Shown here: positions 35,801 to 49,069 of the stretch, one piece after another | How the letters are laid out: every line of letters starts with the position of its first letter | Position numbering within the stretch: position 1 is the stretch's first letter | From: Protonemura montana | Taxonomy: Eukaryota; Arthropoda; Insecta; Plecoptera; Nemouridae | Reading direction: 5' to 3' | NCBI GenBank assembly: GCA_947568835.1 | Contig: OX387606.1 | Location: forward strand, 14,942,001-15,006,000 | Length of the DNA stretch: 64,000 nucleotides | Notes under the pieces: generated by a model | Seen by the model: the letters and a program-made list of their open reading frames with translations, nothing else | Databases searched by the model: none | Told to the model about the DNA's origin: nothing | Translations under genes and position numbers: made by a program

Positions 35801-38800
35801 ATATTCGCTATTAGATAGGCGTGCCGGGAAGTTGGACGCGTCCTGTGCGCTGTGCTACGATACAAAGAAACGTCGTACGCCCTAGCTCTGCGTCGACGTC
35901 GACGGTGGCGTCGGCGTCGCTTCTTGGCTGAACGTTTTACTTTTATTGCTCGTGGAGAAGGTTGTCTTGGCCTCACGAATGCACCCGCACCCCTGCGCTC
36001 AAGTTGGGCGACGGCAACCCCCTGGCAAGGGCCAGAGTTCAGTGTTACTGGTCTCGGTTTACGATTTCGATCAGTGCGGCAAACCAATTTGTGAATCGGC
36101 CCGGAATGGCGTGCAATGGTTGTGAACTGGAATTTCGGCCTCGAAACTTTGTTTTTTATACATTTTTTTTTCTCTCTGCTTTAGGAAAGTTAAATTCGAA
36201 AACAAATTCCCATGGCTGACTAATTTGATTTCGGGCATCGGGAGGCATAAACAGATTTGACAAGTCACAATAGAAGTCGCGAGCGTGGACGCAAAGTGAA
36301 AATCTCACACTACCGCGTTTTCCCCGGCGTCGGTGGTGCCGGCGGCGGGTGGCGGGGTGGCCGGGGAAAATGTGGAATTGAAATCGGAGGACAGAGAATG
36401 GAACGAGCGCGTTAGACCTTTCGAATGTCACCGTGGAATGTGGCGTGCACGCTGACGGCACGACAGTTTCTACTACGCTTGGTCGTCCCGTTTCTGTGTA
36501 AAGTTAAGATCAAATGAACAAATTTCAATGGGCTTTTGTCCTCGCACGTTTTTTTTTATACGGAAATTATAGTCGAACTCATTTGGGGGCAACAAAAAAA
36601 GCAGCATCGTTTCGTTGGCAAAACTATAATAATGTCATGCCGCTCTTTTGTTCGTCAGCGAATACGTGGGCATGCCGAATTATTTTAGTAGCCGACTAAA
36701 AAAAAAAAAATACACATCATAAAAAAATACATTCATTTTCTTTTTTAGCGCTCTTTGGAAGAGAAGATCCTTGTTGACATTGCGTTCGAAATTGCCAATT
36801 CATTCAAATGAAGTCAGTTCTCCCATCAACCCTTGAGTGACATTAGCGGCTAGACTTTACCCCCAAACAATAAGCTTCGTCGGAAACTTAACATACTAGT
36901 GGAGTTTTTGGTCTTTTTAATCCTGCCAAGTATATTTACGGAGCAATTGAATCGCTCCACTATTTTCTATTTATTTTATGATTGTACTCTGACGACACAA
37001 AGTTGTGGTCTCTGTACTTGTAGATATATGTTAGTTCTATAAGCGAGCTCCGCGGTGTAAAGATGATACTGCGTTGTAACGACGTGAAGTAACCCGATGT
37101 TGGGTAGCGAGAATGATGAGTTAGAAGCTGTTCCTGTTCATTAGTAACTTAATTAGTAGTTTACTAGTTTGCCATCGTGCATGCAGACACAGAGTCAAGA
37201 CTTACTTAATTACTCTAGCATCGTCGCAGTGGCGGACTTGAAAGTGAGACAAGTTGTTAATCAGCAGGTAAGTTAGATTACGTCGTGGATATGATTCCTG
37301 TTTGATGTTTCTATCGGAATGTGATTATAATTTTAATTCCGAATTCTTGGAAAAGTTTTTTTTTTTTTTAGCTTTGCTGTTTGCCATAGTTAAAGACCGC
37401 AGGGTTCCGAGGTCGATCAGTTTTATTTGATTTCTTCGGCAGGGTTCCACTGAATTGGTTGTTCAAAAAGTATAGAAGAAGTCCTATAAATGTCTGGGAG
37501 GCAAGAAAATAATTAGTTTTTTTTTCGACATTACGTGGTTTTCGGAGCTCAAGATTAGATCTTATGAATTTTCTCATAAATTTCATGTTGACAAAGTACC
37601 CCAAAACAAATAAAAAATACTACCCTACATAATAGAAAAATATTCGTCACACATCTCGATATTTTCAAATTTATAACCACATTGTATCCGAAATAGTATT
37701 TTGTTTGTCATGCAAGTTCGAAGGATTTATCCTTGGTCCTGCCTCAGGACGACAGTGCGGCGAAACTCCGCCGGCGTCGCTAAGTCTGGAATTAAATTAA
37801 GTCTCACGCATTTCACCGAAGTGTTCCAAATACCTCGTCCACCCCATACACCCCTCCTTCCCACCCAATGGGTTGAGGATTGGCGCAGCATAGATGTCAT
37901 CCGCAAGCCCATCCAAGCCATCCACGCCATCTAAGTGGAGTCGCCCTGCTTGTGCCCGTAATGAGGTGTTTCAGACACTCAATTGTGATCAATTATCATT
38001 AGTTGTGACGTCGATTTAGTCGAGTATTGGTGAATGCAACAAGCATGAGGGGCAGGAACCCTCAATTCCAAGCGTTCAAAACAAAACCATGATGGCTGCG
38101 CTTAACGTTTTTAAAGTAAATATAACCACACATTGCTAGGATATTGAATTCGGGGAATAATTACTCGAAATTACCAGCGGTTATTTAACTGTGCCAAATT
38201 CACAGCGATTTCGTCTATTTGAACAACTATTATTTCCGGAAATGGTTATTTGCAGCTCGCGTTTAATCTGCGTAATTTGTGATAAATTGATTGATCCCTC
38301 ATACATACGCGCTACGCGATATTACCAAACGTGTTCTTTATTGAAGGTAATTCTAGACCGCAGGAAGGAGAGGAAATTGCAGTTTGGATATTTCTTCTTC
38401 TTTTTCCGGCACTGCCTTGTATAAATTGGCGACACCTGTGCGCGCTGGAGAGATGGAGTCCGCGTGGGCCTCCCTGATGTGTGTGGTGGGGGGAGGGAAG
38501 GGGTAGACGAGATGACTCCTGGCCGTGCAATATCCCGATCGTGCCGGGCCCGATCGACCTCCCTCCCAGCCCATCCCTTCTCCAGAACCGCAAACCCCGA
38601 ACAGATTCGCATAAACATCTTCGAGACGTTCCGGCCCCTAGGAAAGGGCCGCCGCGAAAAGACATTGCAGACATTACTATCATCTCGATGAAATTTCGGC
38701 AAAATTGAAGAGTTCCATTTTTCGTGATGTGTTTTTTTTTTCCTGCTACCACGAATCGCATGGGAAGATGCTCAAAGATAATAATTCAGAACGCAATGCT

Positions 38801-40444
38801 CGATAATAAAGTTGTATAAAAGTGAAATTTGTTAGCCGATTATCTTTTATATTTCCCGAATATATAGCAGTTGGAGTTTTTCACATCGTTAAAGTCTGTT
38901 TCTTTCGATTTTTAAATGCGAAAACATAAAGCCTGGGCGGAAAGATTTCGCTACCCGCTTCGGAGTTTTAATACGCTAAGCATACGACTCGCTGACTGGG
39001 TAGCATGGGCCCATGCTGCAGTCGCTGGCTGCCACATTTTTATCGGTCGTTGCGGTATAATTCTCATAAAACGTCAGAATTGCCCCGATTCATACTTTAC
39101 GACCAGTTTGATCGAAGTTGTGGTGGGCCGTAAAGCAAATGAACCTGTTGTAAATCGGCCAATTTTACAAATCCAGATCCAGGCCACCAATGTACCGTTG
39201 GTATACGACGCTAGCATTACAATTGAAGTCTAGTGTAACCACTAACATCCCTCGCCAGCCTCAATAAAAGTCGCAACAAATCGTTAATAGAATAATAATA
39301 CCGTCTCTTTCGTTCAATGATCGGTGAACATGTCGCCCAGGACCATCGTCATATTTCTACTCTCTCCGATATTTGAGATAAACTTCCTTCCCCTTCCCCA
39401 TGCGCCAGGTCCTCATCTGTGTCTACCATGTATGGAAGAACCGCAACAGATGAAGCTCTAGCTAGCTCCGGGCCACATGGACGCTACGACGTTTCCGTCT
39501 CCGAAATCCCATATAACTTATCCAGTCCCGAAGCCTCGATGGCTGCACGACTCAGTATCCCCATCTGCAGCTGAAACCCTACCACCAGCCAACACAGCCG
39601 CTTCAGTACGTTGTAAGGATCAGTCGCGGTTGCCACGCGAAGCATACACCTCCTAGCGGATGCTGGAGCCGCATTTTGTCCTCGTCGAAAGCTAGCATTG
39701 TCGTGTCGTTAGCAAATCTGCATCGCGCGATTTCAAATTCAACTGAAATGACGATACTTTAAAAACACATTCGCGTTTTAAATTATAAAATGGTTCGTTT
39801 AACTTGCGTTTGTTCGTTTTTGGTTGGCTTCATTGTTTCACTACAATATTTATAATTATTAACTTTTGCATATACGTGAGCGTGTGTTTTTTTTTTCTCT
39901 TTATTTTTTTTTTAATTCAACACTCGCTTTTCTCTACTTTTTATCCGCGCTAGAGTGCGCGACAAAAGTGAAAAGGATGTACACGTTTCTGTATAGCTAT
40001 AGCTGACAAAAATTATATGCGTACAGGGAACTGCAAAGGAATTCGAAAAACAAAATACACTTTCGTATGTGCCCTACCCATACATTGCGTATGCAGTCGC
40101 TATGTAATTGGAATGTTCACTGTGCGTCTACCACCGCTTCACTTTATTTACGAATTCTCTGCATTATTGTTGCCGTGCGCTATATAAATGCGTTGTGTGT
40201 GTGTGAACTGTGAATTTTATAACCGCCAGCAGAATTACGAGGTAAATCATCAAACTGTGTGTGTATGTATGCGGTGGACCTCCCCTATTCGTACCGTACC
40301 CTTTTGCTTACATCAGGTGAGTTTAGAGTTTGTTGTCTTTGGATTGTCTAATGCTTTGTGGCACGGAATCTATTCGACACGTGTGTAGAGCGAGTCATGT
40401 AATTAAAACGTTTATATTTTGTAATGCAAACAGTGGATGCAGAT

Positions 40445-40840
40445 CAGTGGCGTGTTGCCCAGGGTAAATACCCAGGGGTGCTCGAGGGTATTTTGATTTC
40501 GAATAATTTTATTGTTTCAAATTTTGTGTAATTTTGCTCCTCAAAGGGAATGTCCGATATACTGGTGGAGAGCGCTCGCACCATTCCTGGCTACCTTTTA
40601 ACATTTCCCGAAAAATGCAGAGAATTAAGCATAAACTGTTTATTTTACAATTCCTTTACACAGTGTTGCTTCTATTATTAAACCTGTATTCAAGGGTTAG
40701 AGTTTAGTATTGTCACCAACTTGATCCGTGCTGTCGCTATTGACATTCACTATCACAAAAGAAAACACTCTTCAGCCCTTCGCCTGTTTCTGACACCCCG
40801 TTGCGCCACTGGGGTTACACGCCCCGGCATGCCGCCACTA
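40445..40840. mobile_element. Probable degenerate inverted-repeat transposon relic, 396 bases
   Basis: The left end reads CAGTGGCGTGTTGCCC inward. The right end, reverse complemented, reads TAGTGGCGGCATGCCGGGG. Similarity continues imperfectly for about 36 bases (left AAATACCCAGGGG, right GTAACCCCAGTGG). CAGTGGCG is a typical start for hAT-like elements. No target-site duplication is visible, so the copy is old or the ends are slightly misplaced. There is no coding capacity. Confidence 0.42.
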
Positions 40841-42995
40841 GCCTATCGAATTTATGCCGGAATCTGCATCGTTATTACAAGTTAATATAACCTACCCCGC
40901 CGTACTCCGTACACTGAACCGAATTATGGATTGCAGAATAAAATTAATAACAATCATGTTCACGCGTGTGAATATTAAATTAGAAATCTACATAAGTGGT
41001 CGCGAAAATAAGTCGACATGATAAGGTAGCAATTATATTTACCTTTCATAAAACGCTTTGCTATCGCGGCTCGTCATAGCTCTAACGTCATTTCGGCGCA
41101 GCAGCATTCTTGTCACATGCGCTCCATTATTTACCTCGTATAAATATTTCAGCGCGTCAAAGCAGCCTTACAAAAAAAAACACGTGCACTAATTTGCTTG
41201 AAAACTGTCGCAGAACTTACGTGCAATATAACCTGGAAGTAATTTCCTAACAGATGTCAGAGCAGCTTGACAATCACACTACTTGTGTCGTCTCCCCACC
41301 TAACAATAGCGTGTGACAAAAACATTGCTACCCTTTTATCCATCTTTAATCCGACGAAGCTGCGTCTACCGTCTCCGGCTCCCTATTCGTGGAGTATTCC
41401 ACTTGTGCGACGCGAGAATGCAGATGAATGCTTTCGTTTGTCGTTGGTTTCGCCTTTGCATTGCTTCTCAGTCACACAGAGGGAATAAAATGCTTGACGT
41501 TTTCGGCATGACACTGGCGCCAGCATTGCCGCTAGCAATTAGAATGCATCGCTAACTGTTACTCATTTGCTAACCGGCCTTCCCTTGAGATCGTACCAGA
41601 TCCGATCCTTTGATTTGCATCTATTGCCGATACAGATGAAACCGAACCATTAGTTCGTTCGACCGGATTTATTACTTTTTTGACTGTATAAAAAACTCCG
41701 GCAGTATTTTTTTTTTGTCATTTCGCAAGCCGAAATTCATGAATGACTGATTATTAATTGAGATTTTTCGGTCTAATATCCGGTGGAATAACTCTGGTGA
41801 AGGTTACAATGGTGTGTTGTTTTCTGATACACATGCGATATTTCGGGCAATCCGTTCGTTCATTGTGCCTCGCGTTTGGTTTTGTCGAAAATGTGTCACG
41901 ACCACTGTTATTTTCTGTAATTCTCTTGTTTGAATGCTGCTACGTATCAATCCATGCGTGCCTGATAGAAATCACTGGGTGAATGGAGGTGCCGACTCCG
42001 ACGCCACGCCGTCGACGTCGCGTAGATGCGCCCGGTACCCTATGGCCCTAGCAGACCAACACTTTTTTATTGCTTCCGCAATGTGCATAAACGTCTGCAT
42101 GACGGCGAACCAGAACGTGAAACATGGCATCGCGCGATCGAGGCCGAACACTTTCTTATCTACACGGAATACATACCTGAAAATTAATTTGTTCGGAAAA
42201 TGTCTCGTACCATTTTGTTCAAGGACGCATAAATCACCTGAAATTTGAGAAAAAAAGAAAATTTGCGTACTTATTTCCGAGTAATACGATGTCGTAACAC
42301 GGTGTCCGTCTAAAAAGTGGCTTCGCCTCGTAAAGTCCTGAAGTCGTAACAGATGTAAGACGTTTCGGACGGCGTCGTGGGCGGTTCGCATGAAGCCGAT
42401 CATGCAAATGATTGTTTCGTATAGCCACCGTATCGTCCCGTGCCAACCCTTTCGCGTGTCGACGCCACCGACTTTGGCGTCGGCAGCATCGCGACGCGTC
42501 CATTCCGTCCTGCCAGCAATGTGAACGCTGCAAGAACCCATGCTATGCACAGGAAGACACAAACCTTCGCTGGTCAACCCCCATAGTCTAATGTATACAT
42601 TTATATACAACCCTGTGGCCATGTATACAATACGTAGGTGAAATTTCAATATTGAATGCATAGTCACAGTGTTATAGCTGTTGTAATAAGCTGTTGACTC
42701 GGTATTGCATAAAATATAAATATAGATCATGAACTGTTCACATCAATATTTCACAACAAGTAGGGCAAACGTTATAAGGTTATAAATATTATATTATCCG
42801 CTATAAAGCGCTTTATATATATATTTATATACATAGGTATATGGATAGAGATAGAGAAAAAAAAATGAAGTAGGAATCACACTTTTCTGTGTGTGTTGTC
42901 GGATTTTTGCTTTTTGGGCTTGTGTGGAAAGTTTATTTACGGCCTCCGTCCGCGAAGAAGATAGGGGATGGATGTCGGGTCTAGTGGGGGTGTTA

Positions 42996-43017
42996 GGGGG
43001 GGGGGGGGGGGGGGGGG
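42996..43017 (+). repeat. Poly-G tract, 22 bases
   Basis: An uninterrupted G run in a G-rich context (GTGGGGGTGTTAG before it), able in principle to form a G-quadruplex. Confidence 0.92.
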
Positions 43018-44777
43018 CATTCATTCACCCCGTGCCGCTGTCGGGTGAGTGTGCACAACAAAGTATTATACATCGCCGTGGACGTCGAGACTGGTAAAAG
43101 CTTTACAGCGTCGTTCATAAATAGGGGCGCCGCGTTTTTTTTTCTTCATGTGCTATGTGCGCCGTGCAATTGCACGCTGGCTCGACGTGGTCAAATAGGG
43201 TCAAGCCTGTCCTCTTTTCTCATACACAAAGCCAGACTTTGTCTGCCGGAAACGTGTAGGAGATGCTCGGCCGGTGTGGAAAGGAACACATTTTTAACAG
43301 CAAAAAAATTTTTTTTTTATAATCGTTGAACAATGCATTGGAATCGCCTTTGTGCGAAACGAACTAGAGGCGAAGGTAAAGTTTGCTATTCATATTGATT
43401 AGATATAATGAGTTTGTTAAATCGCGTGAACGGGAATGGAAATTATGAGATGGGGTGGTTTATTTACCTACCCTCGGCGCACGCACTGCTGCAGCCATGG
43501 CGGTGACACTGCCGCTTAATTGAAACAATCGTAAAATCTTTAATCGTTTCGGCATATCGTGATTGCAGATTAAATTGCTTTCTACTACCCACCGATGAAA
43601 AGCCCGTAAAATGTAAAATTCCTCTTAAACATTTTATGATTAATGGGTGTTTTTTTACGATCTCCGTCAAATTAATTTTATGTTTTTATGTGCTACAGCC
43701 TTTTACAGTATTTGCACCAACCCTTATATAGCGCGTGCAATAGATTGTCTTGAAATGCCATGCATCTTAACGCTAGTTATATCCCAGCAATTTCGAACCC
43801 ATATAGGACAGGCATGGTCTACGTCTAGTCGTATACCCTTACAGCTCTTACCCTTAGGGGAACGATGTATTCAAGAAAGTATTCCCGATTTAGAATTCGG
43901 GAAGGACTAACTGGAATTTTCTATGCACAAGATTTCAAATCACATACTAACTGAATAGAATGCGGTTAGAAGAATGTTAATTAAGAATCTTAACTGGTTG
44001 AGCGCGTTCACGAGATTTTCGCATATTGTTAAGTAGAGTGCAAGGGAGTGGCGGACTTTGAAGGGGGTTTGGTGTGGCTGAGGGGTGACCGAAAGGGGCT
44101 GCATGTTTTGCGCCATTTGGACCCAATGAGCGAGCAGCTTTGTAGGGGTGATTAGCGCCAGGCCATATGTGAAACACGACAGAACCGGACCCTGGCACCC
44201 GCAACTATGACGTCAAATGAATGGCTTCTCATCAGCCGCATTGCATTTAATTAAAGCCCGCGATACGACATGTATTTCTTTTTGCTACAAATACGTATTT
44301 TAAATATCAGGACACTAAAGGGAATTGCCCGACGCGCATGTCTCTGTGTGTGTTTTTTAATTCGATTAACTTCAATTGAAGGTAGGGACGATGAAGGGTC
44401 CGATGTTACAGGGACTGTAGTTGGTGGGGAGATGGGAGTTTGTGCCGGTGAACAGATAACAGAGTTAGCTTGGTGTTCAAGCTACCCTCTAGTTTTGCCG
44501 CTCCCTCACTTTTAATCACCTAGGTATTTGTTAGTTAAAAATAAAAATATGACTCTCACAAAGAAACCACGCAAACTACATATACTCAACACCGCATTTC
44601 CTAACTAAAAATTACTTTCCGCGATATTAACTCCTCAAACTAACTCTTTCAAATTGCGGTTTATTCGTTGACCAAAGGAAACGTGGATAAAGCAGTCGTT
44701 GATTTCCATTTCATTTAGAGTTGAAAATGTGTGCATGCTCTCCGTGCTAATATTGCAAGACAATTGCCAGAAACCGA

Positions 44778-44791
44778 CCCCCCCCCCCCCC
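44778..44791 (+). repeat. Poly-C tract, 14 bases
   Basis: An uninterrupted C run after AAACCGA. Confidence 0.9.
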
Positions 44792-46276
44792 TTGTGGCAT
44801 CTACGGCTAAAATGAAGTCGGGCGATCAGTCTAGCTTGCCGAACAGCAGCAAAGAGTCAGCTCTACTAGTCCAGACTGCTCTGTTGATAAAGGTCAATTT
44901 CATGCATCGACAGTCCTTGTCGTCAACCCGGAACTTATAGTTTTCAAATAAATTTAATGAGCTGAGTACAGAGATTAATTAAGATTCCGAGTGTGGTTGG
45001 CTTCAATTCCATTCATTACTAGGAGTGTTAAAAATGAATTTGTGGTGTGAAAATGCGTTCCTTATCATACATTTTCTGTTTTTCAGGTTTTTAACTGGAA
45101 TTCAAGTGCGACTCGTGTTCTTTAAGGTGAGTCAAAACACTTCGGCCATCTTTCGTCCCTTTCTCGATTCCATTCAAATATTCCCAATCGACTGATCTAC
45201 AGAATCCTTAGAAAAGCCACCCTGTGCGGACATCGTATCCAAAGCCGACGCCTCCGCCGCGATGCCGTAAGTGCAGCGTCGTATAATAAAGCTACACACT
45301 TGGGAGAAAGTGACTCTTCGATATTCCTCCTCTAATAGTGTACACAAGTACAACCCATTGCAACGTTAGAATAGAAATAGAAACTCTAATAACACAACAT
45401 TCTTTTCACGCGTCGTTCACTGCGCTGTCATCGCGCACAAATTCACTTGCATGCTAAACTAGCGACACCACTTCATTAATTATTTTGCGTTTTGTGAAAT
45501 TGAAGTGAGAATATCCTGTTGGTTTTGCATTGCGTATGTCTGGAAATGGTAAGCGCATGGACCCGTCGGACTCGGGAGTCAAGCAGGAAAAGGGAATTGT
45601 GTGTCCCCGGTCCAGCCGCGAACACAGCGCCCAGTGATATTGTAGCAATTGACTGCGTCCCCCTCCCCCGGTCCCCCTCGTCTTGGTGCTACATCGGGCC
45701 AGAGCTGCGTACTCGTCCCTGTATTCTCTGTCAAATGACATTCGACTCGAAAATTTGCTCATTTGCGTTCGCCCTCGGACTCGTTATATTGTCACTGCAG
45801 TTTGTTGAATAAATTACGCTAGAGATCGTGACATTTTGAAGTGCAAACCGTTATAGTTAACGCGATATATCATTATGCATCTGTTTTTTTTTCTCCATGG
45901 CGCCACCGTTGCATATGGGGGATGCTGTGGTGCGGGTCGCGACTCGCGAGAGGGTAACAAATTCGATTGTTATCTGAAGTAGAGGGAAACATTTTCATCC
46001 CGTGCTGCATGTATTGCACTAGTGACGAATCCACGAGCGCTTGTGAATTGTGATTGATCGTTTCAACGAATGTATAGCTGCTCTCCGCTACTATTACATT
46101 TTTTTTTTATATCTTTATGGTATGTGAAAATGTATGCTGCTTTCCAAATCTAATAAGTAACAGCTCACGAGTAGCAGTGAAGCTCCAACTCGCGAAAAAA
46201 ATATTACAAAAGAAAATGAACACTTCAAAGATTTCGCTGATTTAAGTGAAACGTAAAAGCCATGTGTAGCATTCCG

Positions 46277-46300
46277 TTTTCTTTCTGTAGAGAAAGAAAA
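46277..46300. repeat. Hairpin with 10-base stem
   Basis: TTTTCTTTCT pairs with AGAAAGAAAA around GTAG. It is too short for a microRNA precursor. Confidence 0.65.
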
Positions 46301-46322
46301 TCAACTTTTCCACAGAACATTA

Positions 46323-46349
46323 ATCCAAATCGACCACGTATCTAGAATG
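46323..46349 (+). repeat. Direct repeat, copy 1
   Basis: The core AAATCGACCACGTATC then TAGAATG matches 46673-46695 with two substitutions. Confidence 0.6.
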
Positions 46350-46672
46350 AAACATTTTTGTTAAGAGCCTTGGCTCCATAGGGGTTCCACGCCCTCGCAG
46401 AAATCCGCTACAATGCAAAAATAATCCCTCAAAATTGTAAAAATTTCGGATTTAAAAAATCATTATTTATACAGTAAGGCCATTTCGCGGTCAGAGACAT
46501 GAATTAACTTCGTTGACATAAAATATATAGAAGCTACGAATGTTAAAAAAAAAACGCTCTGAATGTGCTGAAAATCAGCGATTTTTTAAACAAAACCCAT
46601 TCGTCTTACAGAAAATAATATAATGTCCCTGGGCTGTCGCACTTATCAACTACGCACGATTTTTGCCGATCA

Positions 46673-46695
46673 AAATCGGCCACGTATCCAGAATG
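46673..46695 (+). repeat. Direct repeat, copy 2
   Basis: AAATCGGCCACGTATC then CAGAATG, 346 bases after copy 1. The pair may be the edges of a small insertion or an old duplication. Confidence 0.6.
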
Positions 46696-48492
46696 TTATC
46701 TTTTCCAAAGATTTTCTACTGACAATACTCCTTCTAACATATACACACTCTGTAACACCACACTAGTTAATTCTTTATCATGCTGATTGAAACGTTGGCC
46801 TATGTCATGGTGCTCTTTGATTTCGGCAATTGATTGCTCTCAACTGCCCCGTTCCTTTCCCTAACCAGCGTAGCAAGGAAGTCTCTTCCTTATGCCTTTC
46901 AGGGCTTGATTGAAGCCCAGCGCTCACTCGGCGAAACCTAGTGCGAATCTTCCCCTTCTATTCCTCAAATCTATTTCTCCCCGTTTGATTGGGGGGCCAA
47001 AGTCTTGTAAGTATACTCACCGACCGGGCGATTACATAATCACATTCTCAATAACCTCATAACGAAGCACTATTATGAACTATAATTGAATTGAATAAGG
47101 CAATCATCATTAGTGGAACGCAAGCCTTGCTTTACGGTCGTTGCTACTTAATTCTCCACGAGGCCCTCGGTTTATGGCCCACGTGTTTTTTTTTCTTCCT
47201 TTCTTATTAAAAATCTACTTTGCTTACTGATGCGCGATATGAAAAGTGCTTTCCTACCCTTGCGCGCTGATGGCATTACTCGGTACGGCCGTACACACAA
47301 CCTACATGCAAGTCTACATGCTTAATTAACGGCTTTATCTAAATTCTATGCATTGGAATTTCAGATTTGTGCCCACCGATTGCGGTATTTGATAGTAGCT
47401 AGCGATAAAGTTCGGCAAGTGTATGTGCCAGAGCGGAGGTGGGGATGTGCGATATGAGCCGGGGGGGGGGGGGGATCTAAGGGTGGCTGAGACATGCATG
47501 GGATGCGCGTGAGCAAATGTATACGTGGCATGTAGAGGCAGTCAATCAAGAACCGGCACCGACGCGTCTATGTCTGGCGTCTTTGAGCCGCAGGCAGCAA
47601 TTTGTGAGACGTCAGTCAAAATGAGGAAACTTATCGTGTAATCTATCAATATATTGTTTCCCTAGCGCGTTTTGCAAGAAGGGGTGGCTTTTTTTCTCCC
47701 ATCAATTGTACGTCGTCTCGAATTACTTGGTTAATCTAAACCGCGTATTAAATCGACGTTTAATCATGCGAAACTCGGATATGTTGAGGCATGCATGAAC
47801 GACGGGCGTCGTACGTCTTCGGTTCTTGTTGCTATATGGATTTCATATCTGGAATCACCATTTTCACTTTGTGCTTGTCGTTCTCTTTTTCCATCGCGTT
47901 CGCCGCTTCGCATTCGTACTGAATGGTCTGAAATCTACTTCTTTTAAACTCGCTTTCATTCAGCTGACTTCGACCTCTTGTCTCTTATCCAACTACTTTG
48001 CTCGTGAGCTCTCGGGGAATTTTGGGGAAATGAAACGAGAGTCGCTGGAGAAAATGTTTTTTGAAGAAATGTTGCTTGTGTAAATGTAACAACTGCAGAA
48101 GGCGGCGACACTCAGCTTGATTTCAAAACCGCGGTGGGTACACGCAAAGAAATGGCACGTTTGATGTTGGGACACGGGCAGTTTGTTTTATTGTGCGTTG
48201 GCTCAGCGTGAGAAGGGAAATCCGTGCGATCATGGAGTTGTGCTGCTAAGATAGCCCTGCTCCAAGCGCCTGTCTTTACATTTGCTACGCTAAAATGCTA
48301 CTTTGGAATAATTCTTTTTGTAGAGATAGCCTACACTAGAAACGTAGAAACATCACTTTTAAGTTTTTGACTAATGTGTTTGTGAAAATGGGACGAGTCA
48401 ATACTTGTAATTTCCTTTAAAACAATTTATTTTTACCTGACGTCAGCGCTGGCATGGCTAGGAAGTAATACAAGCATCGATTTTTGAAAAGG
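46696..48492. other. Gene-free stretch
   Basis: No gene is supported. It contains the G14 tract at 47461-47474 and a GGGCTT/AAGCCC hairpin near 46903. Nothing else is recognised. Confidence 0.55.
47461..47474 (+). repeat. Poly-G tract, 14 bases
   Basis: An uninterrupted G run after GATATGAGCC. Confidence 0.9.
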
Positions 48493-48533
48493 CGGTGGAG
48501 GTGCCTCGTTTTGCTCTGCGGGCAGTATTCAGG
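48493..48533 (-). repeat. Bipartite repeat motif, diverged copy 3
   Basis: On the minus strand it reads CCTGAATACTGCCCGCA, then GGCACCTCCACC, the same order as at 30197 and 30492. Confidence 0.5.
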
Positions 48534-49069
48534 AGCTAATTGAAAAGTGCCGCTGTTTTTTTTCCAGGCGTGATACAATCACTCGCGTGCGAGTTTGTAG
48601 ACGTCGTAGACTTCACTTAGTTAGTAGTTTATTTATTTACCAAGTTTGTTCGCTAGTTAGTGTGCCTCCACCCATGTGGCTACTTTTTTCCTTCACCCTC
48701 AAACACATTGAAATATCTTTTCCCCCAAACGAATTCCCAGCCACGTTATGATTCTCTTAACTACCGAAACGAAATAAAATAAGAAATTTCGGAATTCCTT
48801 CATGCATTCGTTACATTTCACGTAGTTTTATTTCCACTATATATACTATCTAAAAACGACTCCTACCCAGTTTTAGAGCGCAAAACTTCCTCCGTTCCCC
48901 CTGATTAATGATAATCGACTCTCACAATGACTCTACCGACTTCGCATAGAAATAGCTTCTTATCTCCAGTAAGCCCTTCGCACCAGACAAGGTCAAGAAT
49001 TGTTCGCCGAGTTCGATTTGTCTTGTACCGCGGTCCATGATCCCGAGACGGTGTTTGGCAAGTTTCGAG

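Larger units (their letters stand above)
30544..40444. other. Long gene-free stretch
   Basis: No gene is supported. Minus-strand 31628-31885 is an ATG-started frame listed separately. A C22 tract is at 32847-32868. GC-rich patches occur at 34545-34640, 35755-36090 (arginine-rich minus frame with a TTG start, probably chance) and 36320-36360. CAGTGGCGGACTT at 37227 resembles transposon ends. The region 39360-39720 has a more balanced base composition than its surroundings. Several TATATAAA-like words lack a matching initiator. Confidence 0.5.
40841..46276. other. Gene-free stretch
   Basis: No gene is supported. It includes the G22 tract at 42996-43017 and a C14 tract at 44778-44791. CGACGCC words cluster at 41999, 42371, 42460 and 42476. 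GAGTGGCGGACTTTG at 44046 resembles a transposon end. A possible micro-exon at 45087-45126 is described in the findings. The minus frame 41972-42730 (252 codons) has no ATG-supported domain and spans AT-rich and GC-rich parts without coding character. Confidence 0.5.

Noticed and set aside
35755-36087. Arginine-rich minus-strand frame
   Set aside because: The start is TTG and the arginine run comes from the CGACGCC-type repeats on the DNA, not from a recognisable protein.
41972-42730. 252-codon minus-strand open frame
   Set aside because: The longest frame outside the transposon, but it runs through AT-rich low-complexity and GC-rich islets alike, shows no domain and no codon preference.
46277-46300. 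MicroRNA precursor
   Set aside because: The 10-base stem is far too short for a microRNA hairpin. The other short hairpins fail for the same reason.
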